DNA of 64,000 nucleotides from Butyrivibrio sp. (GCA_017446685.1 JAFSQI010000083.1:16590-80589); one strand, 5' to 3'. Shown: positions 1 to 9,940, numbered from the stretch's first letter. Notes: generated from the letters alone by a model not told the origin. Program-made: numbers and translations.

Positions 1-68
1 TTAAGATAACCCTTCTGCTCGTAATCCGCATAAGAAAGAGTTGAATCAAAATTATTTAAATTATCCAT
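1..68 (-). CDS. 5' end of an unidentified gene (partial)
   Basis: The reading frame opens with an ATG three bases after the stop of the GH25 gene and stays open to the window edge. It encodes 22 residues beginning MDNLNNFDSTLSYADYEQ. The Shine-Dalgarno sequence is weak. The close spacing suggests it is the last visible member of the ilvA-yitT-GH25 transcription unit. Too little is present to name a family, and a chance open frame is not excluded. Confidence 0.4.
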   Translation of the reverse strand, partial: MDNLNNFDSTLSYADYEQKGYL

Positions 69-71
69 CAA

Positions 72-1157
72 TTAATAATCCGTTATACAAATATCAAGGT
101 CAACATTACCGTCTATGCCATCTATAGTTCCCGTTGAACTAAACTGCCACACATCAAAATGATATGGATAATAAAGTGGATTTCCATAATATGCAATCCA
201 AATTCCATATTCATCAACATCCACAGCATCAAGCAAAAGAGTGAAAGATTTAACATTTCCATAAATCATCGGTTTATAGCCGGCACTGGAAACCATATCA
301 CAAAAAGTTTTGGCAACAGCTTCATAGGAATCAGATGTAAGCTGAGCTGTTCTTGCATTATCAGAATCTGCCGATTCAATATCGATAACTACCGGATAGG
401 TAATGTTATAAGGCTCAATCGCATCAAGAACAACCTGAACCTCCTCAGCAGCTTCTACTTCATCAACCGCCTGAGAATAAAAATATACACCTACTTCTAT
501 GCCATTCTCTATTGCACCCTTGATATTGGTTTCAAAGTAATCATCTAAAAGTATCTTTCCTTCTGTAGTTCCTCTTAAACCAACTCTGACAAAAGCAAAT
601 TCAACTCCTGCTGAAGCAACTTTTTCCCAGTCAATCTTTCCCTGAAATCTTGAAACGTCAATTCCCTTTCTAACACTAACAGAAGAATCCTCACCTACAT
701 ATTCAAGGAAACCATCCTCACCAACAGTAAAATCCGATTCAACAAAACCATGCTTTTGAACCATATCCGTAATAGGAAAGAAATAGTATCTTCCACTACT
801 TGCCACAACAATCTGATCCGAGAAAAGAGATCTTATAGCTGCAGTTGTTCCCTCACCGGCTTCAAGTTTCGACTGAATCAGATTTCTAATTGAATTTGTT
901 GTTTCAATTTCAGCTTGTTTTTTTGCCTCTTCAACAAGTTCTTGAGCTTCTGTAGTCGTGTAATAACCTTCGCTATTAAGTGCGTCAAGTTCATTTCTGA
1001 CACTTTCTTCTTCCTTTTGAAGTGTTGCATTTCTGACAAGCAATAAAATACAAAACGAAAGAGCCACAAGCGCAACTATGCTTAGGAAAATAATAGAAAG
1101 AATATTATGATTATTTTTTATGCCTATATGGCCACGGTTATCAGATGAATTATTCAT
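72..1157 (-). CDS. membrane-anchored GH25 muramidase (lysozyme-like)
   Basis: This 361-residue protein has an N-terminal membrane segment (about residues 19-40) and a charged, probably coiled-coil stretch (45-90). The C-terminal half (about 165-361) is a glycoside hydrolase family 25 domain. The family hallmarks are visible: GIDVSRFQGKIDW near residue 166 and the acidic pair in VVIDIES near 259-261. GH25 enzymes cleave the MurNAc-GlcNAc bond of peptidoglycan. The anchor places the domain outside the membrane, which suggests a cell-wall remodelling role. An in-frame GTG at 1163 overlaps the stop of the upstream yitT-like gene. The ATG at 1157 is better spaced from a GAGAG sequence and is preferred. 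Specificity is inferred. Confidence 0.85.
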   Translation of the reverse strand: MNNSSDNRGHIGIKNNHNILSIIFLSIVALVALSFCILLLVRNATLQKEEESVRNELDALNSEGYYTTTEAQELVEEAKKQAEIETTNSIRNLIQSKLEAGEGTTAAIRSLFSDQIVVASSGRYYFFPITDMVQKHGFVESDFTVGEDGFLEYVGEDSSVSVRKGIDVSRFQGKIDWEKVASAGVEFAFVRVGLRGTTEGKILLDDYFETNIKGAIENGIEVGVYFYSQAVDEVEAAEEVQVVLDAIEPYNITYPVVIDIESADSDNARTAQLTSDSYEAVAKTFCDMVSSAGYKPMIYGNVKSFTLLLDAVDVDEYGIWIAYYGNPLYYPYHFDVWQFSSTGTIDGIDGNVDLDICITDY

Positions 1158-1159
1158 GC

Positions 1160-2041
1160 TCACATTCTCTCGTCAAAATAACTTTTATAGCCTTCACCAA
1201 AAATCTCACTGGCACTGGAAACTATCATAAATGCGTTAGGATCCTCATCTCTTACAATATCTTCAGCAAGTGGTGATAATCTTTTCTTAATAGCGCACAT
1301 TATAACTTTTTTCTTTTCACCGCTGTAAGCTCCCTGCGCAAATACATGAGTTACACCGATGTCAAGTTCTTCCAGTAATCTAGCAGTAATAATATCCGGT
1401 TTATCGGAAATAATATAAAGAAGCTTTGCTCCATCTCTTCCGTACAAAACAAAATCAAGAACCGAAGATGTAACCATAACGGAAATAAAGGAGTATAAAG
1501 CTGCAGTAATATCATTAAATACAATACCGGCAATTATAAGTACAACCACATCAGTTAAAAGATACAGCATTCCTGTTTTTATGTGGGGATACTTAATTCT
1601 TAATATTTTGATTATAACATCCGTTCCACCACTCGTAGCATGATTTTTAAATACTATTCCCATAGCTACGGCAGACATTGCACTACCAATTGTAACGCCC
1701 AAAATAATGTCATGAATAACATAGTCAGCCAAATATGTTCCTACAAGATCTGTAACCCAGGAAATTACAGATGTTGCATAAATAGTTGAAATAGTGAATC
1801 TAATCCCAAATTTCCATATTGCCAATATAAGAATTGGAATATTCATTATCAAAAACCACATACCTGTTCCGATATTGACAAGTCTGTTCATTACAATTGC
1901 AAGTCCGGTTATTCCACCGGGGGCAATGTTATTGGGGTCAATCAAAATTGCTGTTGCAAATCCATAAATAGTTGCACCAAGAGTAATAAAAAGATATTCC
2001 TGAACTCTTTTTTTTAAGCTGATTGAATTCTTGCTGTTCAT
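1160..2041 (-). CDS. YitT family membrane protein (DUF161/DUF2179)
   Basis: This 293-residue protein has about five or six hydrophobic segments in its first 200 residues and a soluble C-terminal domain. It includes the family-typical stretches IDPNNIAPGGITGLA near residue 35 and NHATSGGTDVI near residue 133. The C-terminal part (about 215-290) matches the DUF2179 pattern, with THVFAQGAYSGEKKKVIMC. YitT-type proteins are widespread in Firmicutes and their biochemical role is not settled. The start lies 2 bases after the ilvA stop and the end overlaps the possible GTG start of the GH25 gene, so it is probably translated from the same mRNA as both. Confidence 0.88.
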   Translation of the reverse strand: MNSKNSISLKKRVQEYLFITLGATIYGFATAILIDPNNIAPGGITGLAIVMNRLVNIGTGMWFLIMNIPILILAIWKFGIRFTISTIYATSVISWVTDLVGTYLADYVIHDIILGVTIGSAMSAVAMGIVFKNHATSGGTDVIIKILRIKYPHIKTGMLYLLTDVVVLIIAGIVFNDITAALYSFISVMVTSSVLDFVLYGRDGAKLLYIISDKPDIITARLLEELDIGVTHVFAQGAYSGEKKKVIMCAIKKRLSPLAEDIVRDEDPNAFMIVSSASEIFGEGYKSYFDERM

Positions 2042-2043
2042 GT

Positions 2044-3270
2044 TTAAATATTTGTCCTTACAATTCTAGGTTTATAACCGTTTTCATTGAGTGCATCAAT
2101 TATCTGCTGTTTATGATCACTGCCAAAAGCTTCAAGTGTTATTCTAAGCTCAACAGCAGCATTTCGATTAATTGAAACAAACTGGTTATGCTCAAGCTTG
2201 ATAACATTTCCGTTAACCGCAGCAATTATACCGGAAACGCGAGACAATTCACCCGGCTTATCAGGCAGAAGCACTGAAACGGTAAATATTCTGTCTCTCA
2301 TGATAAGTCCCTGCTGAACCACGGAAGACATAGTAATAATATCCATATTTCCACCTGAAAGAACACAGGCAATCTTCTTATCTTTGCAATTAAGCTGTTT
2401 AAGTGCAGCAACAGATAATAGACCGGAATTTTCAACTACCATTTTATGATTTTCTACCATGTCAAGGAAAGATACAACAAGATCCTCATCGGGAACGGTT
2501 ATTATATCATCGATATTCTTGGTCAAATATGGGAATATATGCTCACCCGGAGTCTTTACTGCAGTTCCATCAGCGATAGTATTTACGGAAGGAAGCGTAA
2601 CTACATGGCCGACTTTCAAAGATTCCTGCATGCAATTAGCACCTGCCGGCTCAACACCAATTACTTTAATGTTAGGATTTAAAAGCTTGGCAAGTGTAGA
2701 AACACCTGTAGCCAGTCCGCCGCCACCTATAGGAACAAGAATATAATCTACAGTCGGAAGTTCCTTAAAAATTTCCATGGCAATAGTACCCTGACCTGTT
2801 GCAACGTCAAGATCGTCAAAAGGATGTACCATTGTATATCCATGCTCATTTGCCAGTTCCAGAGCTTTTTCATATGCTTCATCATATACATTGCCATGAA
2901 GAACAACTTCAGCCCCCAATGCCTTGGTTCTGTTAACTTTTATAAGCGGAGTAGATGTAGGCATTACAATAGTAGCCTTTACACCATAACATTTAGCTGC
3001 ATAAGCAACACCTTGAGCATGATTTCCTGCAGATGCGGTAATCAGGCCTTTTTTTCTTTCTTCTTCAGAAAGAGTTGTTATCTTATAATACGCACCTCTA
3101 ACCTTGTAAGCGCCGGTTCTCTGAAGATTTTCAGGTTTTAAGTAAACCTTATTTCCTGTAGAGCCGCTCCAGTAATCACTGTAAATAAGTTTTGTTTCAA
3201 GAGTTACTTTCTTGACATCTTCATAGGCTTGTTCAAATTTCTCAAGGGTCATCTTATTATCTTCCGCCAT
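2044..3270 (-). CDS. ilvA: threonine ammonia-lyase (PLP-dependent) with ACT domain
   Basis: This cytoplasmic 408-residue enzyme deaminates L-threonine to 2-oxobutanoate. The PLP lysine lies in RTGAYKVRGA (K56). The phosphate-binding glycine loop is PIGGGGLATG near residue 180. A single C-terminal ACT domain follows a linker (about 328-404). One ACT domain and this length fit the short catabolic/clostridial type better than the long biosynthetic IlvA. Whether it feeds isoleucine synthesis or threonine catabolism cannot be told from the sequence. The start is set by GGAGGAGC ten bases upstream. Another ATG seven bases upstream gives only a six-residue peptide. It heads the cluster ilvA, yitT-like, GH25. 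Confidence 0.92.
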   Translation of the reverse strand: MAEDNKMTLEKFEQAYEDVKKVTLETKLIYSDYWSGSTGNKVYLKPENLQRTGAYKVRGAYYKITTLSEEERKKGLITASAGNHAQGVAYAAKCYGVKATIVMPTSTPLIKVNRTKALGAEVVLHGNVYDEAYEKALELANEHGYTMVHPFDDLDVATGQGTIAMEIFKELPTVDYILVPIGGGGLATGVSTLAKLLNPNIKVIGVEPAGANCMQESLKVGHVVTLPSVNTIADGTAVKTPGEHIFPYLTKNIDDIITVPDEDLVVSFLDMVENHKMVVENSGLLSVAALKQLNCKDKKIACVLSGGNMDIITMSSVVQQGLIMRDRIFTVSVLLPDKPGELSRVSGIIAAVNGNVIKLEHNQFVSINRNAAVELRITLEAFGSDHKQQIIDALNENGYKPRIVRTNI

Positions 3271-3293
3271 TTTTCATGCTCCTCCAATTCTTA

Positions 3294-3311
3294 TGTCAGT
3301 AAAGACTGACA
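3294..3311 (-). other. small hairpin in the ilvA leader
   Basis: TGTCAGT and ACTGACA form a perfect 7-bp stem with an AAAG loop in the 107-base gap between ftsY and ilvA. No U-tract follows in the ilvA direction, so it is not a standard terminator. I saw no T-box or riboswitch core here. Confidence 0.4.
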
Positions 3312-3377
3312 CTCATTTCATATATTTCTCCCCAGGTAAAACACTGTCATATATTCAAGAATACAAAAATACAGTTA

Positions 3378-4292
3378 TTATGTAAATAAAGCATTAACAA
3401 ATTCATCCGAATCAAATCTTTGAAGATCATCAATTCCTTCTCCGACTCCAATATATTTAACCGGAATATTAAGTTCGGAAACTATTGCTACAGCAATACC
3501 ACCCTTAGCTGTTCCATCAAGTTTGGTAAGAATAATACCTGTTAGATTGGCTGCCTCCCCAAACTCTCTTGCCTGATTTAGGGCATTCTGCCCGGTTGTA
3601 CCATCAAGGACGATGAAATTCTCTCTCCAAATGCCCTCAAGCTCTTTATCGATAATTCTGTTCATCTTGGCAAGTTCTTCCATCAGGTTCTTCTTGTTAT
3701 GCAGTCTTCCGGCGGTGTCCACGATGAGAATATCGCAATTTCTCGCCTTAAAAGCACCTACAGCATCATATATTACGCTGGCCGGATCAGCACCTTCTCT
3801 TCCTGTAATTATAGGCGTTTCAGCTCTATTAGCCCATTCAGTGAGCTGTTCGGTTGCTGCAGCTCTATAAGTATCTGCAGCAGCAATCAAAACTTTTTTA
3901 CCCATTTGTTTATAAATGGCTGCCAACTTTCCAACAGATGTTGTTTTGCCCACACCATTTACTCCAATAATAAAAATTACAGTCTTTTTATTCTCAAAGT
4001 CGTAAGCATTTTCGTCATTTTTCATTTGCTCACGAATATTTTCTATCAAAAGGGCCTTGCACTCAGCAGGTTCTTTTATATGTTGACTTTTCACCTGATC
4101 ACGAAGCTTGTCCATAATCTTACTGGTAGCATTAATTCCAATATCTCCCATAATGAGAGTTTCCTCGAGTTCTTCATAAAACTCTTCATCGATATGTGAA
4201 TAGCCATAAAACACATTGTCTATACCTTTAGCAATGCTATCCCTTGTTTTAGCTAATCCCTGTTGTAATTTAGCGAAAAAACTGTTTGCCAT
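3378..4292 (-). CDS. ftsY: signal recognition particle receptor FtsY
   Basis: This 304-residue SRP-family GTPase docks ribosome-SRP complexes at the membrane for co-translational insertion. The short N domain (about 1-95) lacks the long acidic A domain of proteobacterial FtsY, as usual in Firmicutes. The G domain shows GVNGVGKTTS (110-119), DTAGR, and TKLDGTAKGG near residue 256. Its first base overlaps the last base of the smc stop codon. This is the conserved rnc-smc-ftsY arrangement and implies coupled translation. Confidence 0.97.
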   Translation of the reverse strand: MANSFFAKLQQGLAKTRDSIAKGIDNVFYGYSHIDEEFYEELEETLIMGDIGINATSKIMDKLRDQVKSQHIKEPAECKALLIENIREQMKNDENAYDFENKKTVIFIIGVNGVGKTTSVGKLAAIYKQMGKKVLIAAADTYRAAATEQLTEWANRAETPIITGREGADPASVIYDAVGAFKARNCDILIVDTAGRLHNKKNLMEELAKMNRIIDKELEGIWRENFIVLDGTTGQNALNQAREFGEAANLTGIILTKLDGTAKGGIAVAIVSELNIPVKYIGVGEGIDDLQRFDSDEFVNALFT

Positions 4293-7200
4293 TAGTTAGT
4301 AAGCTCCTTATCAATAAGGTTGACACTGACAAGAGTAGATACACCCTTTTCCTGCATAGTAATACCATACAATCTGTCAGCACTTTCCATTGTACCACGA
4401 CGGTGAGTAATTACAATAAACTGCGTGCTTGAAAGTTTGTGCAAATATCTCGCAAAACGAACAACATTGTTTTCATCAAGAGCCGCCTCAATCTCATCAA
4501 GAAGACAGAATGGTGATGGCTTCAAATTCTGAATAGCAAACAAAAGCGCTATTGCTGTAAGAGCCTTCTCTCCTCCAGACATCTGCATCATATTAACAAG
4601 CTTTTTGCCCGGTGGCTGAGCATTAATACGAATTCCTGCCTCAAGAACATCCTCTTCCTCGTTAAGTTCAAGTGTGCCCTTTCCTCCGCCGAACATTTCT
4701 TTAAATACTTTGTCAAATTCAGTATTAATCTTGTGAAACTGTTCTATAAACTGCTTACGCATTGATTCATCAAGATCTTTTATTATACCTTTTAACTGCT
4801 CCTCTGCCTCTATAAGATCATCATGTTGAGTTTTCATAAATGTATATCTCTCCATTAGGTTCTTATAGTCTTCAATAGCATTTACATTAACATCGCCAAG
4901 TTTTCTGATTGAGTCTTTGAGCTTAGCAGTTTCTTTTCTCATTGCAGGAACATCTGTCATTTCTTCATCACGAAGGTTGGCAGCGTCTGTCAATGTAATT
5001 TCATACTCATTCCACATGTAATTTATCTGACTCTCAATTGCTTCCTGGCACTTCTCTCGTTTTGAAGAAAGTCTGGTAACTTCTTTATCAAAACCTGACA
5101 TTTGGTTATTTAATTCTTCAGTTTTGGTAAAGAACTCTTTTTGAGAAACTGTTAAATTATTTTTCTGCTCCTTTTTTTCTTCCAGTTCTTTACTGGTCTC
5201 ATCATGTACATTGGCTGAAGCCTCTATCGTCAATCTGACTTCTTCAATATCTTTTTTGCACTGTTCAAGCGTCTTTTCATTTTCAGTCAAAGAATTAACT
5301 ATTTCCTCTAATGCTTTTTCTTCTTCACTGATTTCATCTGTAATACGCTTGATATTCATTTGCTGGAATTCCTGTTTCTGGGAAATCTTTTCAAACTGAA
5401 TATCCCATTTGGAAACCTTTTCGTTCTCAGTTTCCTCAATTTCATGAAGGCCTTCAAGTTCTTTTTGGAATTTTTCGACCTTTACAGTGCATTCGTTCTC
5501 AATATCCTGAGATTCCTTAAGCTGAGCTTCTGCTTTTTCTCTTGAAGATGCTATCTCAGCCATCTTGGATTCTATTTCATCATTTTCTATTTTCAGATCT
5601 TCAAAGCTGCCTCTTTGCTCTTCCTGTCGTCTTATCTCATTGTCTACATTGAGTCTGGCTGTGTTCTGAGCGATAAACTTCCCCTGTAACTGCGTTCTTA
5701 ATTCTTCGGCAACAGTTCTAAGTTCATTACGCTTAGTCTTAGACTTATCTATATCCTCCTGAATTTCCTCTATCTGCTCTTTATACTTTTGAACATTTTT
5801 TTCGAGGTCTTCCATTTCACGACGTCTGCCCAGCAGGTTGCTGTTATTTTTAAATGCACCACCACTAATAGCACCGCCCGGTACAAGAAGTTCACCTTCA
5901 AGTGTAACCATACGAATAGTATAATTATACTTACGCGCTATTTTTACAGCATTATCTACATTGTCTACAGCAATGATTCTTCCAAGCATTGCCTTGGCAA
6001 CATTTACATACTTTGGATCAGTTTCTACAAGTTCATCAGCCATGCCAAGAACACCAGGTTCATTAAGAGCCTCTTTTGCCTTAAGCTCCTGAGGGTTATC
6101 CAGCGATGTCAATGGTAAGAATGTAGCTCTTCCTGCTCGGGTATCCTTAAGGTATTTAATCATTTTCTTGGCTGTTTCTTCATCATCTGTAACAATATTT
6201 TGAATATTACCACCAAGTGCAACTTCAATTGCAGTTTCGTATTTGGGCTGAGTCTTTATAATATCGGCAACAACACCTATAATTCCTTTGACTTCATCCT
6301 TTTTCTCCATTACCTTCTTGACACTGCCGCCATATCCTTCATAGCGTTCTGTCAGATTAGCAAGTGCTTCCAGTTTAGATTTTTCCTGTTGGTAGAGTCC
6401 CTGAGTTTTTCGTAAAAGAGTATCCTGCTCACTCATGTGCTCTCTAATCGAAACAACTTGCTTTTCAGCTTCCTTCTGCCTGGTATTCATCTCAGATATT
6501 TCAGCCGTGATCTTATCAAACTCGTCACGAAGTTTTTTTATTGTTTCTTCCTGCTTGGACTCATCAGAACGAGCTCGTACCAATTTACCTGTAAGCTCAG
6601 CCTTTCTGATATTAACCTGCTCTTTCATAGTCTCAAGACTACTAAGACGCGATTTAATTGTAGCCCTCTCATTTAAGGTCTCGATTATTCTATTCTTACA
6701 TTCTTCGATTTCATCATTAATATTGGAAATCTTTAAAATAACGGAATCAAGTTCTTTTCTTGCAGCATTCCTATCCTCAGAAAGAGCTTTTACCTGTTTA
6801 TCTACTTCTTCTTTTTCAGAAAGATATTTTTCTTTTTCTTTATTTTTTTCAGCAATCTTAGCCTGCTCGTCATTCATTCTGTTTCTAAAATGAGTGTCAT
6901 TGGCAGTTGCTGATTTTATCTTTTCATTTAAGACACCAATCTGTCCCTCAAGTTTTTCCCTTTTTACTGAGGAATCGGTAATTTTTGCTCTTGCCTCTTC
7001 AATAGCTTTATCAAGTTCCTCAATAGTCTTCTGAATACTCTCATATTCCTCTTTAGTCCGCTCATAAGCACCTTTAGCTTCTGAAAGAGAGTTCTGGGCA
7101 ATTTCAAGATTCTTTTCTGCATCTTCAAGTTGCTGTTTCTGATTCTTGTTTTCTACAAGAAACATATTTACGTCAAGAGTCTTTAATCTTTCTCTGAATT

Positions 7201-7849
7201 TCAGGTACTCTTTGGCAACCTCAGATTGCTTTTCCAAAGGACCGATCTGCTTTTCAAGCTCGGAAAGAATATCACTAAGTCTTGTAAGATTTATTTTTTC
7301 CTCTTCAAGCTTTTTTATCGCTGTTTCTTTACGCGATTTAAACTTAACTATACCTGCAGCTTCATCAAAAAGATTTCGCCTGTCCTCGGGCTTACTTGAA
7401 AGAATCTGATCAATCTGACCCTGTCCAATAATAGAATATCCCTCTTTTCCGATACCGGTATCCATAAAGAGCTCATTCACATCCTTGAGACGACAAGTTG
7501 ACCCATTAATCATATATTCACTCTCTCCAGACCTGTATAAACGTCTGGAGACAGTTACTTCATCATAATCTATAGAAAGAGAATGATCGGAATTATCCAA
7601 AGTGATGGCAACAAAAGCGTAGCCTAATGGCTTACGCAATTCTGTGCCGGAGAAAATTACATCCTGCATGGAGCCTCCACGCAGCTGCTTGATACGTTGC
7701 TCACCAAGTACCCATCGTACCGCATCGGCGACATTACTCTTACCAGAGCCGTTAGGTCCTACAATACCAGTGATTCCGTTGTGAAAATCAAACTTTATTT
7801 TATTGGCGAACGACTTAAAGCCATGAATTTCTATACTTTTTAAATACAT
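4292..7849 (-). CDS. smc: chromosome segregation ATPase SMC
   Basis: This 1185-residue condensin subunit compacts and segregates the chromosome with ScpA/ScpB, which are not in this window. Walker A is GPNGSGKS near residues 32-39. Two long coiled-coil arms flank a hinge at about 500-680 that contains VPGGAISGGAF. The C-terminal head has the ABC signature QMSGGEKALTA and Walker B CLLDEIEAALD. The length is normal for a bacterial SMC. The gene starts 6 bases after the rnc stop. Antisense open frames here come from the repetitive Glu/Lys codon pattern. Confidence 0.98.
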   Translation of the reverse strand: MYLKSIEIHGFKSFANKIKFDFHNGITGIVGPNGSGKSNVADAVRWVLGEQRIKQLRGGSMQDVIFSGTELRKPLGYAFVAITLDNSDHSLSIDYDEVTVSRRLYRSGESEYMINGSTCRLKDVNELFMDTGIGKEGYSIIGQGQIDQILSSKPEDRRNLFDEAAGIVKFKSRKETAIKKLEEEKINLTRLSDILSELEKQIGPLEKQSEVAKEYLKFRERLKTLDVNMFLVENKNQKQQLEDAEKNLEIAQNSLSEAKGAYERTKEEYESIQKTIEELDKAIEEARAKITDSSVKREKLEGQIGVLNEKIKSATANDTHFRNRMNDEQAKIAEKNKEKEKYLSEKEEVDKQVKALSEDRNAARKELDSVILKISNINDEIEECKNRIIETLNERATIKSRLSSLETMKEQVNIRKAELTGKLVRARSDESKQEETIKKLRDEFDKITAEISEMNTRQKEAEKQVVSIREHMSEQDTLLRKTQGLYQQEKSKLEALANLTERYEGYGGSVKKVMEKKDEVKGIIGVVADIIKTQPKYETAIEVALGGNIQNIVTDDEETAKKMIKYLKDTRAGRATFLPLTSLDNPQELKAKEALNEPGVLGMADELVETDPKYVNVAKAMLGRIIAVDNVDNAVKIARKYNYTIRMVTLEGELLVPGGAISGGAFKNNSNLLGRRREMEDLEKNVQKYKEQIEEIQEDIDKSKTKRNELRTVAEELRTQLQGKFIAQNTARLNVDNEIRRQEEQRGSFEDLKIENDEIESKMAEIASSREKAEAQLKESQDIENECTVKVEKFQKELEGLHEIEETENEKVSKWDIQFEKISQKQEFQQMNIKRITDEISEEEKALEEIVNSLTENEKTLEQCKKDIEEVRLTIEASANVHDETSKELEEKKEQKNNLTVSQKEFFTKTEELNNQMSGFDKEVTRLSSKREKCQEAIESQINYMWNEYEITLTDAANLRDEEMTDVPAMRKETAKLKDSIRKLGDVNVNAIEDYKNLMERYTFMKTQHDDLIEAEEQLKGIIKDLDESMRKQFIEQFHKINTEFDKVFKEMFGGGKGTLELNEEEDVLEAGIRINAQPPGKKLVNMMQMSGGEKALTAIALLFAIQNLKPSPFCLLDEIEAALDENNVVRFARYLHKLSSTQFIVITHRRGTMESADRLYGITMQEKGVSTLVSVNLIDKELTN

Positions 7850-7855
7850 GTCTGA

Positions 7856-8545
7856 TTAATTTTTCAATACAAGAAGTGCCTGATAAGCCGCCTTCTGTTC
7901 AGCAGCTTTTTTGGTTTTTCCTGTTCCCTCTCCCATATTCTTGTCGCCTACATAAACGCGAACCTCAAATATTTTATCATGTTCAGGACCACTTTCGCCA
8001 CAAATTTCATATCTGATTTCTCCAAGTGACTCACCCTGAACAAGTTCCTGCAGTATAGATTTACTGTCACTGAACATTTGCATACTGTCAGCATTTGTCA
8101 GTACGTAATTATCGATAAACTTCTTGGCTTCATCTATTCCACCATCCAGGAAAAGAGCTCCTATAACAGCTTCCATAACATCAGATATAATTGAATCTTT
8201 GTTTCTTCCGCCTGTTGCTTCTTCGCCTTTTCCAAGCTGGATATAATTTTTTAATTCAAGCTGTTCAGAGTCAAATGCAAGTGCAGGCTCGCAAACTAAA
8301 GATGCCCTAATCTTGGACATCTCACCTTCTTTTTTGTCCGGATACTTTTTGAACAAAAAAGCACTTGAAATCATCTCAAGCACAGCATCGCCCAAAAACT
8401 CAAGTCTCTCATAATCAGGCTTTTTATTTATTTTCTGTTCATTCACAAAAGAACTATGAGTAAACGCCTGAATAATTAAGTCTTTATTTTTAAATGTATA
8501 TCCGATCAGTTGTTCAAATTTGGAAATATCCTGCTCATTTAACAT
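7856..8545 (-). CDS. rnc: ribonuclease III
   Basis: This 229-residue double-strand-specific endoribonuclease acts in rRNA processing and mRNA decay. The catalytic domain carries the signature ERLEFLGDAVLE (about 46-57) and the second acidic motif DVMEAVIGALFLDGG near residue 120. A C-terminal double-stranded-RNA-binding domain (about 158-227) ends in TGKTKKAAEQKAA. GGGAG precedes the ATG. It lies between acpP and smc in the usual clostridial order. Confidence 0.97.
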   Translation of the reverse strand: MLNEQDISKFEQLIGYTFKNKDLIIQAFTHSSFVNEQKINKKPDYERLEFLGDAVLEMISSAFLFKKYPDKKEGEMSKIRASLVCEPALAFDSEQLELKNYIQLGKGEEATGGRNKDSIISDVMEAVIGALFLDGGIDEAKKFIDNYVLTNADSMQMFSDSKSILQELVQGESLGEIRYEICGESGPEHDKIFEVRVYVGDKNMGEGTGKTKKAAEQKAAYQALLVLKN

Positions 8546-8570
8546 AATAAACTCCCTGTGTTACAAATAA

Positions 8571-8594
8571 TGAGGCAGTGCATCCACTGCCTCA
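8571..8594 (-). other. hairpin between acpP and rnc
   Basis: TGAGGCAGTG and CACTGCCTCA form a perfect 10-bp stem with a four-base loop. In the acpP-to-rnc direction it is followed only by ATTATTTG, a poor U-tract. It looks like a leaky terminator or an mRNA-stabilising structure that lets abundant acpP mRNA be separated from rnc-smc-ftsY. Confidence 0.55.
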
Positions 8595-8644
8595 TATAAT
8601 CTTAATAAGCATTTGTATAAATGTCATTATAATAATCAGTATAA

Positions 8645-8881
8645 TTATTTGCCTGAAATTGCTGTCTTTAAGAGTTCAACGGCCTCTCCGACTGTAGTGA
8701 TGCTCTCAGCCTTCTCTGGTTCAATCTGAACATCAAATTCATCTTCAAGTCCCATAATGATCTGGAAAAGATCAAGTGAATCTGCACCGAGATCCTCAGT
8801 AAAAGTTGTATCCATTGTAATCTCTTCAGGATCAACATTGAGCACGTTTGCAATTACTTCTTTCATCTTTTCAAATTCCAT
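8645..8881 (-). CDS. acpP: acyl carrier protein
   Basis: This 78-residue acidic protein carries the phosphopantetheine attachment serine in LGADSLDLFQ (Ser35). It shuttles acyl chains in type II fatty acid synthesis. The length and helix pattern match the family. It sits between plsX and rnc, as in many Firmicutes, with AAGG upstream of the ATG. A second frame inside the gene is an overlap artefact. Confidence 0.96.
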   Translation of the reverse strand: MEFEKMKEVIANVLNVDPEEITMDTTFTEDLGADSLDLFQIIMGLEDEFDVQIEPEKAESITTVGEAVELLKTAISGK

Positions 8882-8932
8882 AATAAACCTTCTTTCAAAT
8901 TACTATTATTTTCAATTATATATAATCAGTAC

Positions 8933-9940
8933 TTATTGATCAGATATTTTTGCACTGATTTTTTCACTAATCTTCTGCTGTGTAAATGTTACACACTGTA
9001 AAATTGAGTTTTTAACCTCTATATCGTTGGCGCTTCCATGAGTCTTAACTACAAGGCCTTTTAGTCCCAGCATAGGTGCGCCACCGTATTTATCCATATT
9101 ATAATCTTCAAGAGACTTCTTAAGATCATTTTTGATAAGAAGAGCTCCGATTTTTGTCTTCAAATTGCTCATAAGTCCTTTTTTGATAATATGCATCATG
9201 GACTTGGCAACACCTTCATACATCTTAAGAATGACGTTTCCTGTAAATGCCTCACAGACAATAATATCCGCATTACCGGCCGGAATATCTCTAGCTTCGA
9301 TACTTCCGATAAAATTGATATCAGGACAGTTCTTAAGAAGTGGAAATGTCTCTTTAACAAGTGCATTTCCCTTTTCCTCTTCTGCACCAATATTCACGAT
9401 AGCAACAGTAGGATTCTTAATTCCCATTATATTCTCCATATAAACTGTTCCCATCTTGGCAAATTGAACCAAATGATTTGATCTGGCATCAACATTTGCG
9501 CCACAGTCAATTAATAGAGAATTTCCTTTTTCAGTAGGAATAAGCGGAGCCAAAGGTGCTCTGTCAACGCCCTTCAGTCTGCCAACAATTACCTGACCGC
9601 CAACCAAAGTAGCACCGGTACTGCCTGCAGAAACGTAAGCATCTGCCTCTCCATGATTGACCATATACATAGCCTTTACAATTGAAGAATCTTTCTTTTT
9701 CCTGATAGCCATAACAGGTGGTTCAGCCATCTCAATTACTTCTGTAGCATTAACAACTTCTATTTTGGCTGCGTCATAATTATATTTAGACAATTCAGCC
9801 CTGACAACATCTTCCTGGCCCACAAGAAAAACCTTGAGGTTGTCTGACTCTTTTACTGCATCAACAGCACCTTTAACCGTAACGAAAGGCGCATTATCTC
9901 CTCCCATTGCATCTACAGCAACTCTTACAAGTTCTGACAT
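8933..9940 (-). CDS. plsX: phosphate acyltransferase PlsX
   Basis: This 335-residue enzyme converts acyl-ACP to acyl-phosphate, the first step of the PlsX/PlsY route to phosphatidic acid. The start VAVDAMGGDNAP is the family N-terminal signature. Conserved segments ASAGSTGA-type (VSAGSTGATL) and DCGANVD follow. GGGGGA precedes the ATG. The partner gene acpP follows after 51 bases. The rpmF terminator lies upstream, so plsX probably also has its own promoter near 9950-10010. Confidence 0.96.
   Translation of the reverse strand: MSELVRVAVDAMGGDNAPFVTVKGAVDAVKESDNLKVFLVGQEDVVRAELSKYNYDAAKIEVVNATEVIEMAEPPVMAIRKKKDSSIVKAMYMVNHGEADAYVSAGSTGATLVGGQVIVGRLKGVDRAPLAPLIPTEKGNSLLIDCGANVDARSNHLVQFAKMGTVYMENIMGIKNPTVAIVNIGAEEEKGNALVKETFPLLKNCPDINFIGSIEARDIPAGNADIIVCEAFTGNVILKMYEGVAKSMMHIIKKGLMSNLKTKIGALLIKNDLKKSLEDYNMDKYGGAPMLGLKGLVVKTHGSANDIEVKNSILQCVTFTQQKISEKISAKISDQ

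Noticed and set aside
3271-3377. T-box or riboswitch before ilvA
   Set aside because: There is no T-box core sequence, no specifier stem and no terminator. Only a 7-bp hairpin is present.
6435-6893. Ser/Leu-rich plus-strand open frame inside smc
   Set aside because: It mirrors the Glu/Lys coiled-coil codons of SMC on the other strand.
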